From: an uncultured Eisenbergiella sp.
GTDB taxonomy: Bacteria > Bacillota > Clostridia > Lachnospirales > Lachnospiraceae
Direction of reading: 5' to 3'
Length of the DNA: 62,812 nt
Assembly: GCA_947598825.1 (NCBI GenBank)
Contig: CANQFM010000013.1
Coordinates: 1-62,812 of the forward strand
This document shows positions 54,158-61,873 of this stretch, piece by piece; position 1 is the stretch's first letter, and each line of letters begins with the position of its first letter. The notes below the pieces were generated by a model that searched no databases, had not been told where the DNA came from, and saw nothing but the letters and a program-made list of their open reading frames with translations. The position numbers and the translations under genes were made by a program.

Positions 54158-55855
54158 TCAGGACAGCGGTTCCACAAACATACCGTCCCGGCTGCGGGCG
54201 AAATGCAAATGCGCGCCCGTACTCTTCCCGGTACTCCCTACTGTGGCGATAACGCTGCCCTGTTCCACCTGCTGTCCCTCTTCGGCCAGGATCTCTTTAC
54301 AATGCGCATAGTAGGTATAGCTGCCGTCCGCATGCCGCAGGATGATATAATATCCGCTGTCTGCGTCAAAGCCCGTCCGGTACACGCTTCCCTCTGCGGA
54401 CGCCATAACCTGCGTTCCTTCCGGGGCCGCGTAATCTATCCCGCTGTGGAGAAGCTTCTTTTGGGTAACAGGATGGACGCGCACGCCGAAATCATCGGAG
54501 ATCCGCGCATCCGCCACCGGGACAAGCCAGGATATCTCTGTCTCCCCGGTTCCGGCAGATTCCTCCTGCACCAACAGGGCCGCATCAGCATCCAGCAGAT
54601 CTGCGCCATATCGGGCCGGATCTGTGATTTCCTGCTGGACGGGTTTTGCCGCCTCCGGCCCTTCTTCGGATCGCGCCTCAGGCTGCGTCTCCGACTGCAC
54701 TTCCGATTCCATTTCCGGCTGTACTTTCGATTCCGATCCTGTTTCCGGCTGCACTTTCGATTCCGATCCTGTTTCCGACTGCATTTCTTTCGGGCCGTCA
54801 GACCGCAGACGGCTCCCCCAGCTCGCCTCCGCGCCGGAGCTTACCAACAAAATACCGACCAACGCCACCAGTCCTCCTGCAGCGATCAACGCCCGTCTGC
54901 GCGGCTTTTTCCATTTTACGGCGTTTCGGATCCGCTCCTTTACGCCCTTTTCCCCAAAGGCTACGGGAGTATACGCTAAGCCGGAACAGTTTTGCGAGAT
55001 CAGAAGAAGGGTTCTGGCATAGGCTTTCCGGCTGCCTTCTCCCATCTTTTTCAGCACCGCCTCATCGCAGGAAACCTCCATATCCCGTTCCATCAGGAAA
55101 TAGGACAGCCAGACCAGGGGATGGAACCAGTAGAGGCTGACCAGCCCCCAGGACAGCATTTTCACCAGCATATCCCGGCGCCGGATGTGTACCCGCTCAT
55201 GCTCGCAGATCAGTTCCCGGGCGGCGTCCTCCAACCCTTCCGGAAGATAGATCACAGGATGCAGGATCCCCGCCGTAAAGGGGGATTGGATCTGTTCCGA
55301 AAAAAAGACGGGGATGCCCGTCTCCCCTTTAGGCCTGCTTTCCGCCCCCGTTCTGTAGGGGGCAGACCGCAGTACCGTCCTGTCCAGCCTTCGTAAAAAA
55401 AGCGTATAGGTGCCGATCCCCCAGGACAAGACCAGCAGGGCGCCGCAAAGCCACAGGATGCCGCAAAGGTTAACGATCCAGTCTGCCGATGCTTCCCCAG
55501 ATCCCGCCTTTTCCTGTCCGGCTGCGGCGGCCGCATTTTGGGCATCGGACCCATCCGATCCATCAACGGCCAATCCTCCGATCTGCAGCCCATCCGCCGG
55601 ATCAACTCCAACAAACCCTTGCTCCCCGCTCCAGGCCTTTGTCATATGATAGGCGTCCATGCCGTCCGAAAAAAGCCCGAACCCCAGATCGGGCAAAACC
55701 GGGCAGACCAGCCGGATCATCACCGCCATCCAGAGGACATAGGAAAAGATCCTGGGGAACCGCCGCAGCACAAGCCGGAGCAAAAGGACCGCCAGGATCG
55801 TGCCGGTGGCCGTCGCCGCCATTCCGCCCAAAAACAAAACACATTTTCCCAACAT
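54158..55855 (-). CDS. BlaR1-like M56 membrane metalloprotease fused to an M23 endopeptidase domain
   Basis: A 565-residue protein. Spans at about 4-30, 38-54 and 127-152 lead to the M56 cytosolic protease, with zinc motif His219-Glu220-x2-His223 (CEHERVH) and PFTAGILHPVIYLPEGL. A further span (about 319-338) precedes an outer Ser/Glu/Gln linker with 30-base repeats. The C-terminus is an LytM-type M23 domain with His470-x3-Asp474 (HSGID) and His549-x-His551 (HLHF). BlaR1 normally ends in a penicillin-binding sensor; here a peptidoglycan-cleaving or -binding domain replaces it. It follows BlaI by 25 bases and precedes GH115. Confidence 0.93.
   Translation of the reverse strand: MLGKCVLFLGGMAATATGTILAVLLLRLVLRRFPRIFSYVLWMAVMIRLVCPVLPDLGFGLFSDGMDAYHMTKAWSGEQGFVGVDPADGLQIGGLAVDGSDGSDAQNAAAAAGQEKAGSGEASADWIVNLCGILWLCGALLVLSWGIGTYTLFLRRLDRTVLRSAPYRTGAESRPKGETGIPVFFSEQIQSPFTAGILHPVIYLPEGLEDAARELICEHERVHIRRRDMLVKMLSWGLVSLYWFHPLVWLSYFLMERDMEVSCDEAVLKKMGEGSRKAYARTLLLISQNCSGLAYTPVAFGEKGVKERIRNAVKWKKPRRRALIAAGGLVALVGILLVSSGAEASWGSRLRSDGPKEMQSETGSESKVQPETGSESKVQPEMESEVQSETQPEARSEEGPEAAKPVQQEITDPARYGADLLDADAALLVQEESAGTGETEISWLVPVADARISDDFGVRVHPVTQKKLLHSGIDYAAPEGTQVMASAEGSVYRTGFDADSGYYIILRHADGSYTYYAHCKEILAEEGQQVEQGSVIATVGSTGKSTGAHLHFARSRDGMFVEPLS
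54700..54785. repeat. 30-base tandem repeat encoding the M56-M23 linker
   Basis: Two near-identical 30-base copies (from 54723 and 54753) with degenerate neighbours encode SETGSESKVQP units on the minus strand, a flexible acidic linker outside the membrane. Confidence 0.8.
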
Positions 55856-55880
55856 CGCACATTCTCCTTCCAGGACGCCT

Positions 55881-56243
55881 TTACTCTTCCGAGTATTCGT
55901 CGATGAACCGTCTCATCTCTTCCGCTTCCTTAGCCGTCAGCCTCCTGCCGTTATAAAAAGCGGTCAGAAAGTTCGGCAGGGATCCGGAAAACACATCCTC
56001 CACATAACGTCGGCTCTGCAGGCCGTAAAAGGCCGCCTTCTCCATCTTTACCGTTACCGTGGCGTTCTCGTTCTGAAAGATCCCTTTCTGGCAAAGCTTC
56101 TTTAACACCGTGTAGGTGGTGGACTTTTTCCAGTTCAGCCTTTTCTCACAGAGCTTCACCAGCTCCGAAGAAGGGATCGGCGCGTTCTCCCAGATGATAT
56201 CCGCGAATTTTTTTTCAATGTCCGCGAGCTTGTAATCTCCCAT
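55881..56243 (-). CDS. BlaI/MecI/CopY-family repressor
   Basis: A 120-residue winged-helix repressor. The N-terminal HTH region has FADIIWENAPIPSSELVKLCEKRLNWKKSTTYTVLKKLCQKG (read in parts), with TYTVLKKL the usual recognition helix. The C-terminal helix pair (LTAKEAEEMRRFIDEY) dimerises. In bla and mec systems the M56 protease signal leads to cleavage of BlaI. GGAGGAAAAAACTC precedes the ATG. Two palindromes at its promoter indicate self-repression. It is the first gene of the cluster with the M56-M23 protein. Confidence 0.95.
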   Translation of the reverse strand: MGDYKLADIEKKFADIIWENAPIPSSELVKLCEKRLNWKKSTTYTVLKKLCQKGIFQNENATVTVKMEKAAFYGLQSRRYVEDVFSGSLPNFLTAFYNGRRLTAKEAEEMRRFIDEYSEE

Positions 56244-56266
56244 GAGTTTTTTCCTCCGTCCGATTT

Positions 56267-56325
56267 GGTCTATAGATAATAGACCTCTTTCCCATAAGTC
56301 TACTATGAATAGACCACTCTGTCAA
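56267..56325 (-). promoter_or_regulatory. BlaI-type promoter with two operator palindromes
   Basis: TTGACA (56320-56325) and TAGACT (56297-56302) are spaced 17 bases. Operator 1, GGTCTAT-N5-ATAGACC, spans 56267-56285 downstream of the start. Operator 2, GTCTA-N7-TAGAC (56298-56314), overlaps the -10 and spacer. The half-site (TCTAT/C) differs from the TACA/TGTA core of bla/mec operators. Confidence 0.8.
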
Positions 56326-56386
56326 GATGTTTTTTTTATTGCGTCATGCCGGGATTTTTAACTGCACCACGTCGGGAGAAAAGCGA

Positions 56387-57766
56387 TCAGTGCAGGAAAA
56401 GACGGATCATTTTATCATAGATTTTCCGATAGGGTTGATAACGCATAGGCAGATCCAGCCAGAGCTTTTTGTCCACAATGCTCTTTTTATGGGAAAAGGT
56501 CAGAAACCCTTCTTTCCCATGGTAAGCGCCCATGCCGCTTTCCCCGACCCCGCCGAAGCCCATGCCGCTGGTGGCGAGATGAATGATCGTATCGTTGATA
56601 CAGCCGCCGCCGAAGCTGCACCGGGACATGACCGTTTTCGCATGAAGGCGGCTTTTTGTAAAAAGATAGAGCGCCAGCGGGTGCGCCATGGAATTGATCT
56701 TTTCGACGGCTTCCTCCAGGGAAGGATAGGTCAGCACCGGAAGCAGGGGGCCGAAAATCTCCTCCTGCATCACAGCGTCCTCAAAGGTCACATTTTTCAT
56801 CACAGTGGGAGCAATGCGCAGTTCTTCCTTTCGCGTCTGCCCGCCGCACACCAGCTTCTCAGGGCAGATCAGGCGGCAGATCCTCTCGAAATGCTTTTCA
56901 TTGATGATCTTCCCATAATCCGGATTTTCCAAAGGCGCTGCCCCGAACTGCCTGACGATCTGCTTTTGGATCTCTTCCAGCAGCGCGTCCTGCACTTTCG
57001 CATCGCAGTAAACATAATCGGGGGCTACGCAGGTCTGGCCGCAGTTTAAAAACTTTCCAAAGACGATGCGCCGTGCCGCCAGCTTCAGATCGGCAGTTTC
57101 GTCCACAATACAGGGACTTTTCCCGCCCAGTTCCAGCGTCACCGGTGTCAGATGCTCTGACGCACGCGTCATAACTTCCTTTCCCACCGCCTGACTGCCG
57201 GTAAAGAAAATATAATCGAAGCGTTCCTGCAGCAGACAGGTATTTTCCGCCCGGCCTCCGGTCACAACCGCCACATAGTTTTCCGGGAAACATTCCTCCA
57301 GGATCTGCAATACGATCCGTCCAGTATGGGGCGAATAAGCGCTGGGTTTGACCACCGCCGTATTGCCCGCCGCCAGCGCGTCCACCAGCGGTTCCATCGT
57401 CAAAAGAAAGGGATAGTTCCAGGGGCTCATGATCAGCACGACCCCATACGGGGAAAGCTTTACAAAACTGCGAGAGGGAAACTGCGCGAGAGGCGTCGCC
57501 ACCGTTTTTTCCCTGGCGTAACTTCTCATATGGGACAGCATATGGGAAATCTCGCTCAGCGTCAGCCCTACTTCGCACATGTATCCTTCCGTCCGGCTCT
57601 TCCCCAGATCCGCCCGCAGCGCCTCCAGGATCTCTTCCTGTCTTCTTTTGATACAGCCCTGCAGTTTTTTCAGGGCTGCCGCGCGGAACGCCACCGGTAA
57701 AGTTTTCCCGGTATAAAAAAACTGCCGCTGGGCATCCGCCAGCCTCCTGATCCTTTCTGCGTCCAT
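56387..57766 (-). CDS. Aldehyde dehydrogenase (ALDH3-like)
   Basis: A 459-residue NAD(P)-dependent enzyme oxidising aldehydes to acids. Catalytic elements are MSPWNYPFLLT with the oxyanion Asn, IFFTGSQAVGKEVM, LELGGKSP with the general base Glu, and NCGQTCVAPDYV with the nucleophilic Cys. The short length and lack of N-terminal extension fit the class-3 (fatty aldehyde) type. It follows the alcohol dehydrogenase gene by three bases. The pair could turn alcohols into acids or the reverse. Confidence 0.95.
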   Translation of the reverse strand: MDAERIRRLADAQRQFFYTGKTLPVAFRAAALKKLQGCIKRRQEEILEALRADLGKSRTEGYMCEVGLTLSEISHMLSHMRSYAREKTVATPLAQFPSRSFVKLSPYGVVLIMSPWNYPFLLTMEPLVDALAAGNTAVVKPSAYSPHTGRIVLQILEECFPENYVAVVTGGRAENTCLLQERFDYIFFTGSQAVGKEVMTRASEHLTPVTLELGGKSPCIVDETADLKLAARRIVFGKFLNCGQTCVAPDYVYCDAKVQDALLEEIQKQIVRQFGAAPLENPDYGKIINEKHFERICRLICPEKLVCGGQTRKEELRIAPTVMKNVTFEDAVMQEEIFGPLLPVLTYPSLEEAVEKINSMAHPLALYLFTKSRLHAKTVMSRCSFGGGCINDTIIHLATSGMGFGGVGESGMGAYHGKEGFLTFSHKKSIVDKKLWLDLPMRYQPYRKIYDKMIRLFLH

Positions 57767-57769
57767 CCG

Positions 57770-59005
57770 TTACGCCTCCCTCTTTCCTTTTACCCTACCG
57801 CCGTCCTGAACCAGCAGCATTTCATAAAAAACTTCCAATTGCTTTGCATCCATCAGTACCGGTACCGGGTAGAGGGGATTGGCCTCGTGGGCCGCCTGCC
57901 TCGCCAGCTTCGGGATATCCTTTTTTTTCAGCGCAGGAAGCCTGTCCGGTATGTCGAAGCTTTGGTTCAGATCCTCTATCGCGTCGAGGAAGCGGGCGGC
58001 CGCTTCCTTTTGGGGCGTATCCTCCCACGCGACCCCCGCCGCCACCGCCAGATCCTTCAGTTTCGAGTCGATACGGGGACCGTAAGCCCTCAGCACCCGG
58101 GGCAACAGCATGGCGTTTGCCAGCCCGTGGGGCACGTCGTAAGCGCCGCCCAGCGAATGGGCCACCGCATGAACATATCCCACATAGGATCTGGTAAACG
58201 CGCATCCCGCAAAGAACGCCGCCATGAGCATATTTTCCCGTGCCCTGATATCCTGCCCGTTCCTGCAGGCATCATTCAGATTCTGAAAGATCAAAGATAC
58301 CGCTTTCCGGGCGTCGCGCCTGGTCTCTTTCGTCGTAGAATTGCCAATATAGGCCTCCACCGCGTGGGTCAGGGCGTCCAGCCCTGTGGTAGCGGTGACA
58401 AAGGGCGGCAGGCTCAGCGTCACCTCAGGATCCAGCACCGCATACCGGGGAATCAGCGGAAAATCGTTGATCGCATATTTGTGGCGGGTCGCGCTGTCCA
58501 CGATGACCGCCGCCAGCGTCGTCTCGCTGCCCGTCCCCGCCGTGGTAGGCACCGCGATCAAAAGTGGAAGCGGACGGCGTACCTTTAAAATCCCCTCCAT
58601 ATCCCCCGGTTTCCTGCCGGGCCTGGCAATACAGGCTCCCATCGCCTTGGCGCAGTCCATGCTGGAGCCGCCCCCAAAACCGATGAGGGCGTCGCAGTGA
58701 CCGCGTCGGTAAAGTTTCAGCGCCTCCTCCACATTTTCCGTTGTGGGGTTGGCCACTGTACCGCTGTAAACGCAGCACGGGATCTTCCGGGCCGCCAGCG
58801 CTTCTTCCAGTCCTTTCGTCAGCCCCAGCCGCCGTACTGTGGCGTCCGTTACCAAAAGGACCCGTTTTTTGCCGTTTCTGAGTATAATATCGGGAACCTC
58901 CTGCACGCTGTGTAAGATCACCGGCTCCCGATAGGGCAAAACAGGAAGCGCAATTCTCAAAGCGATCTGGAAAACCCTGCAATATACTTTTTGTATCGGA
59001 TTCAT
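57770..59005 (-). CDS. Iron-containing alcohol dehydrogenase
   Basis: A 411-residue Fe-ADH. NAD-binding motif FGGGSSMDCAKAMG, TAGTGSETTLAAVI, and metal-site segments TTGLDALTHAVEAY, YVGYVHAVAHSLGG and VPHGLANAMLLP supply the Asp and three His ligands. An N-terminal hydrophobic stretch (10-25) is common in this subgroup and is not a signal. The ATG at 59005 follows GGGAGG. The operon's control region holds two identical-type palindromes at 59052-59095. Substrate unknown; ethanol-, butanol- or propanediol-type alcohols are possible. Confidence 0.95.
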   Translation of the reverse strand: MNPIQKVYCRVFQIALRIALPVLPYREPVILHSVQEVPDIILRNGKKRVLLVTDATVRRLGLTKGLEEALAARKIPCCVYSGTVANPTTENVEEALKLYRRGHCDALIGFGGGSSMDCAKAMGACIARPGRKPGDMEGILKVRRPLPLLIAVPTTAGTGSETTLAAVIVDSATRHKYAINDFPLIPRYAVLDPEVTLSLPPFVTATTGLDALTHAVEAYIGNSTTKETRRDARKAVSLIFQNLNDACRNGQDIRARENMLMAAFFAGCAFTRSYVGYVHAVAHSLGGAYDVPHGLANAMLLPRVLRAYGPRIDSKLKDLAVAAGVAWEDTPQKEAAARFLDAIEDLNQSFDIPDRLPALKKKDIPKLARQAAHEANPLYPVPVLMDAKQLEVFYEMLLVQDGGRVKGKREA

Positions 59006-59044
59006 TTGATCCACCTCCCTGGCCGTCCTCTGACGCCCAGAGAG

Positions 59045-59095
59045 ATTATACTTCACTTTGTGAACATTTTCCAGTCTTTTATTTCACATTATGAA
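59045..59095 (-). promoter_or_regulatory. adh-aldh control region: -10 box and twin operators
   Basis: TATAAT lies at 59045-59050 on the minus strand with a weak -35. Two 13-base sites of the form TTCA-N5-TGAA occur at 59052-59064 and 59083-59095 (plus-strand TTCACTTTGTGAA and TTCACATTATGAA). Their centres are 31 bases apart, about three helical turns. Confidence 0.65.
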
Positions 59096-59140
59096 CTTTT
59101 TTTGGAAATCCATTCCCAACCGTCAGCCAAGCGCGCCTCC

Positions 59141-60709
59141 TCAATCCTGCCGTACCAGGCAAAGCCTCCGCACCAGGCCGTACATAGGCGGCGCCGTAAT
59201 ACGGACACCCACCTCCAGTTCTCCGTCCTGACAGGAAATATCCCCGATCTCATAGCGGACCCAGGCATGCTCGACCGGATGCACCGCCGCCTCCCGGCGT
59301 ACATCGCCCTCTGCGAAGAGCCGGACATCCACTCCCGTCGTATCCGTTCCCTTAAATTCCGCCGACAGCCGATAGATGCCCGACGCAGGAACCGTCACGC
59401 GCTGACTCATACAGAACGTAAAGTTCTTCGGCGATTCCACCCGCAGCGCATTGCTGGGCGGCGCCGGGAAGGGATCGACAAATTCAGGATAGATCTGCGC
59501 CACTACGGCCGGATCCGAAAGGTTTACTTCCCACTGGGAAAGCCCCGCTTCCAGCTTCGCGTCCTTAAGCAGATTTTCCCCCTTCTGTCCTCCCTCGGAC
59601 GCGGCTGCGGCGTCCTCCCGGCCACCGACGATATTCTGTTCGGTCTGCGCAATCCTTTCTTCCAATGGATATCCGTCGGCATTTTTGCGCTCAAACAAAA
59701 ACGCGCGGATTCCCTCCATTACCTGACCATCCTGGTTTAAAAGGCCCATATTTTCCCCCCATCCGCCATGTCCCTCCCGGGGGATGCTCAAAGGCTCCCA
59801 GTAATAAATACCCAGCCCCTGGCCGTTGGGCAAAGACGCCATGATCTGCTCTGTCAGTTCAAGCACCCGGTACTGGCCCTCCGGCGTGGCGGGCACGCCT
59901 GCGATGCGTTCCTGCACCCTGTCGATAAAGCCATGTTCTCCGATGCGCCAGGCATGGGCGGTTTCCACGATCATTAACGGTTTATGATATTCCTGCAGCA
60001 AACGTTCCAGCGTATTCTTCAGATCCCGGAAGGTGCCATGCCAAAACGGGTAGTAGGACAGGCCAATGAGGTCAAAATCCTCCAGGCCGTTTGCAAAAGC
60101 GTTCTCAAACCAGTCTTTCAAATAAAAAAAGCGGCCTCCCTGATCCAAATGGATCATGACCTCCGTTTCCCCAGGGCCTGCCGCTGCCCTGGCCCCTCTG
60201 ATCCCGGCATTGACCAGCCGCACCATACCGGCATAGTTCGGCAGTTCCCCATCCGGAAAAAGCAGTCCGCTGCGGATCTCGTTGCCGATCTGCACCATAT
60301 CCGGCAGAACACCCTGAGAGCGCATTTTTTCCAACACAGTTTTCGTATAAGAATAGACCGCCTCTTCCAGCATTGCACCGCTCAGCCCTGCCCAGGCCTT
60401 CGGCTTATTCTGTTTGGCCGGATCTGCCCAGAAATCCGAATAATGAAAGTCCAGCATCAGGCGCATCCCGTAGGCCTTAACCTGTTTCGCCATTTCGATC
60501 GTATGCTCCAGGTCGCAGTAACCGCCCGAGTGCGGCTCGTTGGAGGGCGTGTGCCAGATCCGCAGACGGACCGCGTTGACGCCGTATTTTTTGAGCAATT
60601 CAAAGGGTTTTATGTATGTCCCGTCAAAATCCCTTATATACATCCCCCCTGCCAGGACTTCGGGCAGGGAAGAGATATCTACTCCCTTATAAAAATCCAG
60701 TCTTTTCAT
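59141..60709 (-). CDS. GH53 endo-beta-1,4-galactanase with C-terminal carbohydrate-binding-like domain
   Basis: A 522-residue enzyme cleaving beta-1,4-galactan side chains of pectin. The GH53 barrel (about 5-360) has acid/base Glu144 in DMVQIGNEIRSG and nucleophile Glu249 in LMIVETAHAW, plus NAVRLRIWHTP and LMLDFHYSDFWADPAKQ. Residues 390-522 form a beta-sandwich (LSQWEVNLSD, NFTFCMSQRVTVPASGIYRL), like CBM4/9 or CBM61 modules. No signal peptide is present, which is unusual for an endo-enzyme and suggests it acts on imported oligosaccharides. GGAGG precedes the ATG at 60709. The LacI gene lies 56 bases upstream. Confidence 0.94.
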   Translation of the reverse strand: MKRLDFYKGVDISSLPEVLAGGMYIRDFDGTYIKPFELLKKYGVNAVRLRIWHTPSNEPHSGGYCDLEHTIEMAKQVKAYGMRLMLDFHYSDFWADPAKQNKPKAWAGLSGAMLEEAVYSYTKTVLEKMRSQGVLPDMVQIGNEIRSGLLFPDGELPNYAGMVRLVNAGIRGARAAAGPGETEVMIHLDQGGRFFYLKDWFENAFANGLEDFDLIGLSYYPFWHGTFRDLKNTLERLLQEYHKPLMIVETAHAWRIGEHGFIDRVQERIAGVPATPEGQYRVLELTEQIMASLPNGQGLGIYYWEPLSIPREGHGGWGENMGLLNQDGQVMEGIRAFLFERKNADGYPLEERIAQTEQNIVGGREDAAAASEGGQKGENLLKDAKLEAGLSQWEVNLSDPAVVAQIYPEFVDPFPAPPSNALRVESPKNFTFCMSQRVTVPASGIYRLSAEFKGTDTTGVDVRLFAEGDVRREAAVHPVEHAWVRYEIGDISCQDGELEVGVRITAPPMYGLVRRLCLVRQD

Positions 60710-60765
60710 CTTTTCCTCCGTGCCGCAAACGGCACAAAAATAAACCGGCAAACTTCTCTTTTTCT

Positions 60766-61764
60766 TTATCGGCCCTCCCTGCGCACCGGATCCGTAGACT
60801 TGCGCAGCAGGATCTCAAAATCCATCATGACCCGGGATTCATATGCCTGCCCCAGGATATACTGGATCAACTGCTTGCCGATCATATTACCCACCTGAGC
60901 GGCCGATACATTGACTGCTGTGACCGCCGGCGTAAAACATCCCAGGTTGGAACTGTTGTATAAAGAAGCGATAGCCACGTCCCGCGGGATCCGATAGCCG
61001 TCCGCCTGCAGCCGGGCCATGATCCGGGTGCAGACCACATCGTCCCCGCAGATGATACATTCCACCCGTCTGTTTAAAATGTTGTGGATGAGAGAATCCA
61101 ACAGTTCCATATTTAAGGAAACCGTATGAAAAAACTGTTTTTCCCGGGAGAGCCCGTTTTTTAAGAGCGCCTTGCAAAAGCCCTCGTACCGGCTCCGGTT
61201 CACCTGATAGGAAAGGTCCTCCACCACCAGCGCGAACCGCTGATAGCCCTGCCCGATCAAAAGCGTGGTAAGCTGCTCGGCGGCGCCTTCGTTATCGATG
61301 TCCACCTCCAGCACCTCTTCCCGATCGCTCAACCCTGTCAGGCCAACCGGAAAATGGATCCCCGTCAGATACTGCACGGCTTTATCATCCTCCAGGCTCC
61401 GGGTCAGGATGATCCCATCCACTTTTTTTTCCTCCACCATGGCGCGGATATTGGAAATATCGTTGGCCGTCGATGTGGTGAGCAGGATATTGAAGTCCAT
61501 CATGGACGCCGTTTCACACACGCCCAGCAGGCACCCCTGGAAATATGGATTTCCCGTCGTATATACGTCTGCCGGAAGAACCACTCCGATATTCCCGGTA
61601 TGCACTCTCTCCGGCTTTTTTTCTTCCCTGATCCTGCCGCTCTCCCGGGCAAAGGCGATCACCCTCTCCCTGGTGGCAGAACCGATCCGGCCCTTCCCCG
61701 AAAGCGCCCTGGACACCGTACTCTTTGACAGATTCAGTTCTCTTGCGATCTCATCCAGCGTCAT
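60766..61764 (-). CDS. LacI-family transcriptional regulator
   Basis: A 332-residue repressor. The N-terminal HTH (MTLDEIARELNLSKSTVSRALSGKGRIG) and hinge are followed by a periplasmic-binding-like sugar sensor (GNIGVVLPADVYTTGNPYFQG, VDGIILTRS, CIICGDDVVCTRIMARL). Co-orientation with the GH53 gene and the upstream sugar-binding protein suggests control of galactan or galacto-oligosaccharide use. A terminator lies between the binding-protein gene and this start, so expression may depend on read-through. Confidence 0.95.
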   Translation of the reverse strand: MTLDEIARELNLSKSTVSRALSGKGRIGSATRERVIAFARESGRIREEKKPERVHTGNIGVVLPADVYTTGNPYFQGCLLGVCETASMMDFNILLTTSTANDISNIRAMVEEKKVDGIILTRSLEDDKAVQYLTGIHFPVGLTGLSDREEVLEVDIDNEGAAEQLTTLLIGQGYQRFALVVEDLSYQVNRSRYEGFCKALLKNGLSREKQFFHTVSLNMELLDSLIHNILNRRVECIICGDDVVCTRIMARLQADGYRIPRDVAIASLYNSSNLGCFTPAVTAVNVSAAQVGNMIGKQLIQYILGQAYESRVMMDFEILLRKSTDPVRREGR

Positions 61765-61781
61765 TGTTCTTTTCCTTTTTT

Positions 61782-61816
61782 AAAAAAGGGCCGCTACCCG
61801 TTTTGTGTAGCGGCCC
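61782..61816 (-). terminator. Terminator between the solute-binding protein and LacI genes
   Basis: GGGCCGCTAC (61788-61797) pairs with GTAGCGGCCC (61807-61816) and is followed on the minus strand by a T-run. Confidence 0.85.
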
Positions 61817-61873
61817 CGTTTTTGTCCGTCAGAACACCGGTAATGTGTTCCAAAGTTCTCCGTTTTTGTTTCT

